This document shows positions 17,042-25,434 of a stretch of DNA of 64,000 bases, piece by piece. Origin of the DNA: Streptomyces piniterrae (GTDB lineage Bacteria; Actinomycetota; Actinomycetes; Streptomycetales; Streptomycetaceae); the NCBI RefSeq assembly GCF_005048155.1, contig NZ_SUMB01000001.1:682001-746000 (forward strand). The letters run 5' to 3'. The number at the start of each line of letters is the position of its first letter. Position 1 is the first letter of the stretch. Made by a program: the position numbers and the translations under genes. The notes beneath the pieces are model-generated. The model did no database searches and was not told where the DNA came from. It saw only the letters and a list, made by a program, of their open reading frames with translations.

Positions 17042-20000
17042 CGAAGTCCTTGCGTGCGGGTGTGCTCTGCGAGTAGTTCGGCGAACGCCTGGTGGTGCGC
17101 GGCTGCGAAGTCGAGGCAGCGCCACAGCAGCTCCCGGCTGGGCGCCGGATCGTGGCCGCCCCGGGCGAGCCAGGCCGACCAGGCGTGGGCTTCCAGCCGC
17201 CCGCCGCCGAGGGCGAAGCGGCTCAGCCGTCGTGGCGCCAGCGGATCGAGCGCTTCGTTCTCCCGGTCCAGGGCGTGCAGCGCCACGGCGCGCTGCCACT
17301 GCCTGTCGGGCACGGTGCGGGTGGCGCGGCCGCCCCCGGCCAGCAGCTCGCACAGCGATGCGGGGGTGACGGGCGTCTCGCCGGCCAGGTGATAGGCGCG
17401 ACCCACCGAGCCCGGCGCGAAGGAGAGTTCGGCGACGGCGCGTGCGGCGAGATCGACCGGGGTGACGGCCATGGGCCGGTCGTCGCGCGGGTGCATGCCG
17501 ACGGCCAAGCTGCCGGCCAAGAGCTGCCAGAGGGGATCCGTCGGGTCGCAGGCGCCATTGCCGGTCGCGCCGAGCAGCAGTCCCGTACGGAACACCCGGA
17601 CGCGCATGCCGTCCTCCTCGGCGCGCTCCAGCAGCCGTTCGGCCACCCAGGCGACGGTGGCGGGCCCGTCCATCACGGGTTCCAGGGGCTGATCGCGGTT
17701 TTCCCGGATGGCTCCCTCACCGCCGAGCGCGGTACCGCACGCGGCCAGCGACGACACACAGCTGAAGTCCTGGACACCGCGCTTCCGCATCCACGTCAAC
17801 AGGTCGGCCAGCGGCAACAGCGCCTCGGTACGCAGCTGTGCGTACGATCCGGTGCGCCCGACGGGCTCGGCGCGGTGCACGACCCGGCCGATACGGGCAC
17901 CGTCGTGCCGTTCGAGCAGCTCGCCCAGGGCCGCGGGCCCACCCAGCAGCAGCCGCACCCGCTCGGGGTCGGGCTCCGGCAATCCGGCCGCGGCGGCTCG
18001 GGTGCGCAGCAGCTCCCGCCCCTCCCGCTCGCCGTCGGCCGGTACGACGCAGTGCACTCGGCCCTGGCTGGTCCTGAGCAGTTCGTGCAGGACAAAGGTG
18101 CCGAGCAGGTCCGTGGCCGTGGTGAGCAGGGTGTCCGGGGCGTCGGCGCGCGGCGCGGTGGAGGGCTGCCCCAGGTCGAGTGCGAGATCGGCGTTGAGCA
18201 GGTCGGCCTCGCCGTCCTGCGCCTCCACGGCCGTCCCGGTCCCGGTGGCCGCCTCGCCGCCGTCGGGCTTCAGCCCGGTGACGACGCGGGCCAGTCTGCG
18301 GACGGTCGCCTGGCTGCCGCCCGCCCGGAACACATTGACCGACACCCCGTGGCGTCGCTGGACCGCCGCCTCGATGCGCATCGCGGTGAGGGACTCTCCG
18401 CCGAGTGCCCCGAACTCGTCGTCGAGCCCGAGGGTGTCGACTCCGAACAGCTCCCGCCACAGCCCCAGCAGGTCGGCCTCGACGGGGTCGTCGGAGGCCG
18501 GCGCCGCGGCCTCGGCGGACCGGTCGTCCGCCGCCGCGGGTTTCGCGACGGCCGCGGGCGGCACCGCGAGCGGGGGGAGCCGGTCCAGGGCCCAGTGGCG
18601 GGTGCGGGTGAACGGGTAGGTGGGCAGGGCCACTCGTCGGCCGCGGTCCCCGGCAAGGGCCTCCCAGTCGACGTCGGCGCCGTGCAGCCATGCGACGGTG
18701 ACCGCCTCGGCTGTCCGGTCGGCGAGCGCCTCCGCGGACCCGTCCGGGTCCAGGACGTGTTGTCCCGGCGCGGGCTCGGCGTCACCGATGACCACGGTGA
18801 AGCAGCCCTCGGGGCCGGGCCGGTCCGCGGTGTCCGTCACCACCTCGCAGCGGCCCCGCAGCGCCCGGGTCAGCCGCTCCACGAGCGGCCCGTGCACGTC
18901 CTCGCCCCCGGGCACGACCACGCGTACGCGGCGCACCGGGCGAGGCGTGCCGGGCGCCTCCTGTCGCAGCGCCTGCGGCAGGAGTTCGGGGGCCGCGGTC
19001 ACCACCCGTCGTTCGGCGAACGAGACCCGTCCCACCCGCAGTGTGTGGGCGGCGTCTGCGGCGGGCACGGCGCCGCCTTCGAGCGCATCGGCCATGTCGC
19101 GGGCCAGCGTGTCGAGTTCACCGGTGGTACGGGCGGAGAGCACCAGGCTGACCCGCTCGCGTTCGGGGGCCCGCCCCCGGACCGGGGCGGGCGGCGGCCC
19201 CAGCACGGCGGTGGCGTTGGTGCCGCCGAGCCCCATGGAGTTGACGAGCACGAAGCACTCGCCGTCCGTGACGCGCCCCGGCTCCGCCGAGATGGTGAAC
19301 GGACTCTCGGCCAGCACTCCCGGGCTCCGCGGGCGCTCGTACAGGGGATGCGGGGGCAGCTCACCGGTGCGCGCCACCTGCACCGCCTTGATCAGTCCGG
19401 CGATGCCGGCGGCCGGGCCGCAGTGTCCGACGTTCGCCTTCACCGAGCCCAGGCCGCAGTAGCCGGTGCGCGACTCGGCCGGGTCCTTCCCGGCCCCGAC
19501 TCCCTCGGTCAGCCCGCGCAGTTCGATCTGGTCGCCCAGCGGAGTGCCGGAGCCGTGCGCCTCGACGTACCGCAGCCGGCTGCCCCGGATTCCGGCGACA
19601 TCCAGGGTCGCGGCGATCACGTCGGCGAGTCCGGCGGGGCTGGGGGCGGTGAACCCGGAGCGGGCCGAGCCGTCATTGCCGACCGCCGTGCCATGGATGA
19701 CGGCGAGGACCGGATCCCCGTCGGCGAGCGCGTCCCCCAGCCGCCGCAGGGCCACCGCACCGACGCCCGAGCTGAACGAGGTGCCGGTGGAGCGGGCGTC
19801 GAAGGGCCGGCAGTAGCCGTCGCGCGAGGAGAGCCCGCCCGGCTGGTACCGGTAGCCGAGCAGTGGCTCGTTGACGGAGGCACCGCCCGCGAGAGCCAGG
19901 TCGCACTCGCCGGACAACAGGCTCAGCACCGCGTAGTGCACGGCGGTCAGCGCGGAGGAGCAGGCGGTCTGCACACCGATCGAGGGACCGCGCAGCCCCA

Positions 20001-20499
20001 GCTTGTAGGCCACCCGGGAGGACAGGAAGTCCCCCAGCCCGCCCAGGTGCAGCGCCACGTCGTCAACGGCGGCGGTGACTCCGCCCTCCAGGGCGCGGCC
20101 CGCATGCAGCGCCGTCATGTACGTACTGGGGCTGCATCCCGCGAAGACACCGGTGACGCGGGGGCTGCCCTTGGGGGGACGGCCCGCGGATTCCAGCGCC
20201 TCCCAGCACACCTCGAGGAAGATGCGCTGCTGCGGATCGGTGGCGTCCGCCTCGGTGGGGGAGTAGCCGAAGAACTCGGCCGCGAACTCATCGGCCCCCG
20301 GGACACCGGCGGCCCGTTTCACGTAGTCGGGTGACTCCAGGACCTCGTCGGTCAGGCCCGCCGCTCTCAGCCGGCCGGGATCGAGGTCACGGATGGCGAC
20401 CCGGCCCTCGGCGATGTTGCGCCAGAACTGCTGGGGGTTCCAGGCGTCGGGGAAGCGGCAGCCGGCCCCGATGACGGCTATCGCGGTGTCATCGCTCAC
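17038..20499 (-). CDS. AT-less polyketide synthase: KS-linker-ACP-degenerate reductase
   Basis: Protein of 1153 residues. The ketosynthase (about 1-435) has its triad: Cys180 (QTACSSA), His315 (EAHGSGTPLGD) and His359 (NVGHCGPAAG). Residues 440-640 are a linker ending in LPTYPFTRTRHW with no acyltransferase, so malonate must be loaded in trans by the 11767 enzyme. An ACP (about 670-745) has Ser703 (LGGESL). Residues 785-1150 resemble a thioester-reductase/SDR domain, but the Rossmann motif is TTATDLLG (793-800) instead of TGATGFLG, and the YxxxK motif before WVAE is lost (Pro946, Ala950). Reductive release is therefore doubtful. Both ends overlap neighbours by four bases. Confidence 0.92.
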   Translation of the reverse strand: MSDDTAIAVIGAGCRFPDAWNPQQFWRNIAEGRVAIRDLDPGRLRAAGLTDEVLESPDYVKRAAGVPGADEFAAEFFGYSPTEADATDPQQRIFLEVCWEALESAGRPPKGSPRVTGVFAGCSPSTYMTALHAGRALEGGVTAAVDDVALHLGGLGDFLSSRVAYKLGLRGPSIGVQTACSSALTAVHYAVLSLLSGECDLALAGGASVNEPLLGYRYQPGGLSSRDGYCRPFDARSTGTSFSSGVGAVALRRLGDALADGDPVLAVIHGTAVGNDGSARSGFTAPSPAGLADVIAATLDVAGIRGSRLRYVEAHGSGTPLGDQIELRGLTEGVGAGKDPAESRTGYCGLGSVKANVGHCGPAAGIAGLIKAVQVARTGELPPHPLYERPRSPGVLAESPFTISAEPGRVTDGECFVLVNSMGLGGTNATAVLGPPPAPVRGRAPERERVSLVLSARTTGELDTLARDMADALEGGAVPAADAAHTLRVGRVSFAERRVVTAAPELLPQALRQEAPGTPRPVRRVRVVVPGGEDVHGPLVERLTRALRGRCEVVTDTADRPGPEGCFTVVIGDAEPAPGQHVLDPDGSAEALADRTAEAVTVAWLHGADVDWEALAGDRGRRVALPTYPFTRTRHWALDRLPPLAVPPAAVAKPAAADDRSAEAAAPASDDPVEADLLGLWRELFGVDTLGLDDEFGALGGESLTAMRIEAAVQRRHGVSVNVFRAGGSQATVRRLARVVTGLKPDGGEAATGTGTAVEAQDGEADLLNADLALDLGQPSTAPRADAPDTLLTTATDLLGTFVLHELLRTSQGRVHCVVPADGEREGRELLRTRAAAAGLPEPDPERVRLLLGGPAALGELLERHDGARIGRVVHRAEPVGRTGSYAQLRTEALLPLADLLTWMRKRGVQDFSCVSSLAACGTALGGEGAIRENRDQPLEPVMDGPATVAWVAERLLERAEEDGMRVRVFRTGLLLGATGNGACDPTDPLWQLLAGSLAVGMHPRDDRPMAVTPVDLAARAVAELSFAPGSVGRAYHLAGETPVTPASLCELLAGGGRATRTVPDRQWQRAVALHALDRENEALDPLAPRRLSRFALGGGRLEAHAWSAWLARGGHDPAPSRELLWRCLDFAAAHHQAFAELLAEHTRTQGLR

Positions 20500-23400
20500 G
20501 CGTCGCGCTCCCCGTCGGTGCCGGCGGACGGGCGCCGTGCCCCGGCCAGCAGGTGGCCGCGGCCCGTCGTGCGGGACGTCGCGGTCTTGTGCGGGGTCTC
20601 CCGCACCGGCTCCTCGGCGTCGCCGTCCCGCCCGGCGAGGAACGCGGCCTGTGCCCGCACCGTGCTGTGCTGGAACAGGTCGGCGGCGTCGATGTCGGTG
20701 TCGGAGAGCCCGGACAGCCGGTCCAGGAGGACGATGAGCAGCAGTGAATCACCGCCCGCCTCGAAGAAGTTGACGTCCTGCGCCACTTCGGGGACGTCCA
20801 GCACCTCGCACCAGGCGGCGGCCACCTGGGATGCCAGGTCCTGGGTCTGTGCTTGGGCGGTGGGGAGCACGGGGGCCTCCAAGTCGGTGGTGAGATCGCG
20901 GGCGGCGTCGGCCAGCCGGTTCAGCAGCCCGTCGACGGTCGATGCGTCGAAGAGCGCGGTCGCATAGGTCAGGGACAGTTCGAGGCGGTCGCCGCCTCCG
21001 GTCGCATTCAGCTCCAGCTCGTACTTGAGCTTGAGCGCCGGCGGCCGCAGATAGCGGGATTCGGTGGAGTCCGCGAGCCGGGGCGGCAGCGGCATGTCGT
21101 CGACCGCGTTGACGTAGAGCGGTGTCACCGCCGGACGGCTCAGGTCGCGTCCGGGGTGCAGGCCCGCGGCCAGCAGTTCGAAGGGCGTGTCCGCGTGCCG
21201 GAAAGCGGTCACGGCGGACTCGCGGATCCTGGCGAGCAGCTCCCGCCAGGTCGGCCCGTCGGTCAGATCGGCCCGTAGGAGAAGGGTGTTGACGAACATG
21301 CCGACCACATCGGCGCTCCCCGGAACGTCGCGACCGGCCCACGGAAACGCGAACAGGAAGTCCCGCTGGCCGCTCCGCCGGGCCAGGACCGCGGCGAACA
21401 GCGCGGTCGCGGTCATGAACGTGGTGCAGCGCAGTTCCCCGGCGACCTCCCGGATCCGGGCCGTCACGTCGGCCGGCAGCAGCAACTCACGGCTGTCCGC
21501 GGCCACGTCCTGGATGGCCCCGCGGGGCCGGTCGTGGGGCAGCTCGGCATCGGTGGGTGCGCCGTCCAGCGCCGTGAGCAGCACGTCAGGGCCCTCGCCC
21601 GGGTCCGCCGCGGGCGGAAGGGCGGCCGGGTGCGGGGGCTCGGGCAGCACCAGTGGTGCACCGGTGGCCAGCGCGCGATAGGCGATGGCGAGTTCGTCCA
21701 TCACGATCTCCAGCGACCAGCCGTCGCTGACGATGTGGTGCACGCCGTAGGCCAGGATCGTCCGCTGCTCGCCGATGGCGATCACCTCGCCGCGTGCGGG
21801 CGCTTCCGTCGCCAGGTCGAAGGGCGACCAGCAGACCTCCGCCACGCGCGCGTCCACCTGCTCGTCGCTCCAGCCGGTGGCGTCGACGAGTCCGACCCCC
21901 GGCGCGGTGCCGTCCGTCCGGTAGCACACGCGGCGCTGCTCGGTGTCGAACGCGAAGCGGGACCTGAGGCCGGGATGGCGGCCGAGGACGGTGGCGAACG
22001 CTTCGCGCAGCGCCGCGCGGTCCACGGGGCCGGTGAACTCGACCACGCTCGGCGCGAGGTAGGCCGTGCGCAGCGCCGGCAGCCGGTCGATCAGCCACAG
22101 CCGCTGCTGTACGGCGGTGGCGGGGTAGGGCCCGCCCTCGTCGCCGGCGGCGCGGGGCCCCGCCGACGAGGTGCGGCCGCCGTCGCTCTGCGCCGTGAGG
22201 CAGCGGGCGAGTCCCGCCACGTTCGGATCGGCCAGGAAGGAGCGCAGCGGAACCGCCGTGCCCCACTCCTCTTCGGCCGCCGCCAGCATGCGGACGGCGA
22301 GGAGGGAATGGCCGCCCAGGGTGAAGAAGTCGGCGTCCGGGCCGAGGTCGTCGGCCGCCGGGGCCGCTCCGCCGTTCGCCGCCTCGGCCAGGAACCGGGC
22401 CATCAGCCGCGCCGCACGCCGCTGCTGGGGGGTGAGTTCGGCGGGCCGCGTCTCCGCGTGGCGCAACGGCCTGTCCCGCAGCTCCGCCAGGGCCGCGAAA
22501 TCGACCTTGTCGTTGGCGGTGCGCGGCAGGGCGTCGACGACATACACCTCGGAGGGCAGCACGGCGGACGGCAGCCAGCGCCGCAGGGGCAGGACGACAT
22601 CCTCGCGGGCGGGCGGTGCCGCGGCCGTGTCCGTCAGCTCGACGTAAGCGAAGAGCTGGGCCGGGGTGCCGGTGGCATGTACGGCGGCCGCGGCGACGGC
22701 CGGGTTCTCCTCGATCAGTCTGCGGATCTCGCCCGGCTCGATCCGGTTGCCGAGGATCTTCACCTGGTCGTCGGCGCGCCCGAGATACTGGAGCTGCCCG
22801 TCGGGCCGCAGGCGCACCCGGTCGCCCGTGCGGTACATCAGCGCGCCGGGCTCGGTGGCGTACGGGTCGGGCAAGAAGGCCGTTGCCGTCCGTTCCGGCC
22901 GCCCCAGGTAGCCGAGCGCGACCCCGATGCCGGCGACATGGAGCTCGCCCGGTATCCCGGCGGGCAGCTCCTCGCCGTGCGGGCCGAGCACATACGCGCG
23001 GGTGCCGGGCAGGGGCACGCCGATCGGCGGCGCGCCCTCGTCGTCCGGGTCGACGTGGGCGTACGTGCTGTTGCAGGACGCCTCGGTCGGTCCGTACACA
23101 TTGCGCACCCGCACGTTCCAGCGGCGGGCGCAGTCGGCCGCGAGCCGACGCGGCAGGGCCTCGCCCCCGGAGTACACGACGCGCAAGGTGGTCGGCTCGC
23201 TGTCGGGGGCTTCGGCCTCCAGCATCGCGTGCAGCAGGCTGGGGGTGACCGAGCCGGCGACGGTGGCTCCTTCGGGACCACGGATGAGCGCGAGCAGGGC
23301 GCGCGGGTCGCGCCGCTCCACATCGTCCGCGACGATCAGCCGTGCCCCGGCGAGCAGCGCTTCCAGGACGTTGAACGTGGCGGGGTCGAACGCGGTCCCG

Positions 23401-25403
23401 GCCGTCAGCAGCAGCCGGTCCCCCGAGCCCAGACCACAGTCGTCGGCCCACCAGAGAGCCGTGTTCAGCAGCCCGCGGTGGGGTACGAGCACGCCCTTCG
23501 GCCGGCCCGTCGTGCCCGAGGTGTAGATGAGGACCGCCGGGTCGGCGCCATCCGGATGCACGGGTTCCGCAAAGTCGCGGCCGGCGCTGTCGCCGTGGTC
23601 CCGCACCTCGTCCAGGCGCACCGGTTTCACGGCGCTGCCGAGGCCGCGGAGCAGTTCGGCACCTGCCTCGTCGACCAGGGCCAGCGAGGCTCCGGTCTCC
23701 TCCAGAATGAACTCGATACGGGCCGGGGGCGTGTCCATGGCCAGCGGCACGAAGGCGGCCCCCGACCGCAGCGCGCCGAGCCACCCGGCCACGAGCGCGC
23801 CGCCCCGGGAGCACAGCACCGGCACGAACGAGCCGCGGCCCGCGCCGTGCGCCCGCAGATGCCGGGCGACAGCCTGTGACCAGGCTTCCAGTTCGCCCCA
23901 CATGAGGTCGGTCCCGGCGCAGGTGACCGCGGGAGAGTCCGGGTCGACGACCGCCATCCGGGTCTCCAGCGCTTCGACGACACTACGGCTGCCCGATGCC
24001 AGGTCGCGTTCCTCTCCCAGGAGGACTCCCGGTGGCAGCTCGCCCGGCGTGCGCCTGGTGACCGGGAGTTCGCACAGCCGCGCCCCCGGGTCACGGACGG
24101 CGGCTTCGAGGAGGACCGAGAAGTTCTCCGCCAGGGCGCGGGCCGTCTCGCCGTCGTAGCGGTCCACGTCATACTCGATCGTGCCGGTGAGGCCCCCCTC
24201 GGCCCCGTATTCCAGGACGAGGGAGAGGTCCTGCTTGGCCGTTCCGGTGGGCAGCAGCACCGGGGGCCGCCATCGCGGATCGCCGCCGGTGCGTGGTGCC
24301 GGAGCGTTCTGCAGGATGAAGCCGATGTCGGCGAGACCGCCGCTCGCCCGCAGTCCCTCTCCGCCCATCCTGGCCAGGAGCCGGTCGAACGGCAGCCGTT
24401 GGTGGCCGAGGATGCGGAAGACTTCGCCGCGCACCTCGGTGCACAGCCGCTCGAAGGTCCACTGCGGATCGGGGCGGCAGACCAGCGGCACCGTGTTGAC
24501 GAAAAAGCCGACGAGTTCCTCGACCGCTGCATGGGGCCGGTTGGCGGCCACGGTGCTCAGCAGGAACTCCTGCCGCTGTGTCCATCTCTGCACGACGGCC
24601 TGGAACGCGGTGAACAGCACGGCGAAGGGCGTTGCCCGGCCCCTCGCCGCCAGCTCCTCCGCCTCCCGGACGAGCTCGGCGGGCAGCCGGAAGACGTACT
24701 GCGCACCCCTGCGGTCCCCTTCGGGCACGGATCGCCGCGGCGGGCAGCTGCCCAGGGCGAGTTCCCCCAGCGCGGGCAGCAGCTGCGCGGCCCGCGCGTC
24801 GAGGCGCTTGGCGAGAGCCTCCGCATCCTGCGAGGTGCGTTCCCAGGCAGCGAAGTCCGCGTACTGGACGGGGAGTTCGGGAAGGGCGGCCACCCCGCCC
24901 GCCAGCGCCTGCTCGTAGGCGACGGCCAGGTCCTCGTACAGCGAGGCCAGCGACCAGCCGTCGACGGCGATGTGGTGGAGGGTCAGCAACATGCTGTCGC
25001 CGGCCTCGCCCCCCTGCCACACCGTGCAGCGCAGTGGCGGGGCGGCGGACAGGTCGAACGGGGCGCGGGCGCGCTGCTCCAGTTCTCCGGTGCCGGGTGC
25101 ACGCCCGGAGATCACCTCGACCGGGACGGGCGTGGGGGCGCCGATGTACTGGACAGGACGGCCGTCCCGCAGCGCGTAGGTGGTGCGGAGGACTTCGTGG
25201 CGAGCGACGACTGCTTCGAGCGCCTTCGTCAGGGCCGTCACCTCGACCGGCTCGTTCCAGCGGGTCAGCAGTGGGACGTTGTAGGCGGCCGTTCCAGGGG
25301 AGGCCGCGTCGATGTACCAGAGCCGTTCCTGAGCGGACGACAGCGGCGCGACGGTCGCGAATCGGCGGTTCGGGGCAGGCTGTGGCTGAGAATGCTGTGC
25401 CAT
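20496..25403 (-). CDS. Non-ribosomal peptide synthetase C-A-PCP-C-PCP
   Basis: Protein of 1635 residues. C1 (about 15-430) has HHIAVDG at 143-149. The A domain (about 445-945) has LIYTSGTTGRPKGV, NVYGPTEAS and NDKVDF; the pocket line AFDPATFNVLEAL gives Asp-Pro-Phe at the first three specificity positions, for which I cannot name a substrate. PCP1 has LGGHSL. C2 has HHIVSDG and is followed directly by PCP2 with AGGDSL (Ser about 1553), so its module lacks an A domain and must be charged in trans. I chose the ATG at 25403, 31 bases after the A-PCP gene; the extension upstream is Arg/Ser-rich nonsense. It overlaps the PKS gene by four bases. Confidence 0.93.
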   Translation of the reverse strand: MAQHSQPQPAPNRRFATVAPLSSAQERLWYIDAASPGTAAYNVPLLTRWNEPVEVTALTKALEAVVARHEVLRTTYALRDGRPVQYIGAPTPVPVEVISGRAPGTGELEQRARAPFDLSAAPPLRCTVWQGGEAGDSMLLTLHHIAVDGWSLASLYEDLAVAYEQALAGGVAALPELPVQYADFAAWERTSQDAEALAKRLDARAAQLLPALGELALGSCPPRRSVPEGDRRGAQYVFRLPAELVREAEELAARGRATPFAVLFTAFQAVVQRWTQRQEFLLSTVAANRPHAAVEELVGFFVNTVPLVCRPDPQWTFERLCTEVRGEVFRILGHQRLPFDRLLARMGGEGLRASGGLADIGFILQNAPAPRTGGDPRWRPPVLLPTGTAKQDLSLVLEYGAEGGLTGTIEYDVDRYDGETARALAENFSVLLEAAVRDPGARLCELPVTRRTPGELPPGVLLGEERDLASGSRSVVEALETRMAVVDPDSPAVTCAGTDLMWGELEAWSQAVARHLRAHGAGRGSFVPVLCSRGGALVAGWLGALRSGAAFVPLAMDTPPARIEFILEETGASLALVDEAGAELLRGLGSAVKPVRLDEVRDHGDSAGRDFAEPVHPDGADPAVLIYTSGTTGRPKGVLVPHRGLLNTALWWADDCGLGSGDRLLLTAGTAFDPATFNVLEALLAGARLIVADDVERRDPRALLALIRGPEGATVAGSVTPSLLHAMLEAEAPDSEPTTLRVVYSGGEALPRRLAADCARRWNVRVRNVYGPTEASCNSTYAHVDPDDEGAPPIGVPLPGTRAYVLGPHGEELPAGIPGELHVAGIGVALGYLGRPERTATAFLPDPYATEPGALMYRTGDRVRLRPDGQLQYLGRADDQVKILGNRIEPGEIRRLIEENPAVAAAAVHATGTPAQLFAYVELTDTAAAPPAREDVVLPLRRWLPSAVLPSEVYVVDALPRTANDKVDFAALAELRDRPLRHAETRPAELTPQQRRAARLMARFLAEAANGGAAPAADDLGPDADFFTLGGHSLLAVRMLAAAEEEWGTAVPLRSFLADPNVAGLARCLTAQSDGGRTSSAGPRAAGDEGGPYPATAVQQRLWLIDRLPALRTAYLAPSVVEFTGPVDRAALREAFATVLGRHPGLRSRFAFDTEQRRVCYRTDGTAPGVGLVDATGWSDEQVDARVAEVCWSPFDLATEAPARGEVIAIGEQRTILAYGVHHIVSDGWSLEIVMDELAIAYRALATGAPLVLPEPPHPAALPPAADPGEGPDVLLTALDGAPTDAELPHDRPRGAIQDVAADSRELLLPADVTARIREVAGELRCTTFMTATALFAAVLARRSGQRDFLFAFPWAGRDVPGSADVVGMFVNTLLLRADLTDGPTWRELLARIRESAVTAFRHADTPFELLAAGLHPGRDLSRPAVTPLYVNAVDDMPLPPRLADSTESRYLRPPALKLKYELELNATGGGDRLELSLTYATALFDASTVDGLLNRLADAARDLTTDLEAPVLPTAQAQTQDLASQVAAAWCEVLDVPEVAQDVNFFEAGGDSLLLIVLLDRLSGLSDTDIDAADLFQHSTVRAQAAFLAGRDGDAEEPVRETPHKTATSRTTGRGHLLAGARRPSAGTDGERDA

Positions 25404-25434
25404 CGGATGGTGTCTTTTCCTTCGTCGGTGCGGG

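Noticed and set aside
17092..20334. 1080-codon plus-strand frame opposite the PKS
   Set aside because: Antisense shadow with Gly/Arg/Gln-rich low-complexity translation; the minus strand has KS and ACP motifs.
21586..23901. 771-codon minus-strand frame inside the NRPS
   Set aside because: Out-of-frame reading of the A and C domains; it is Arg/Gly-rich with no motifs, while the overlapping frame has all A-domain core motifs.
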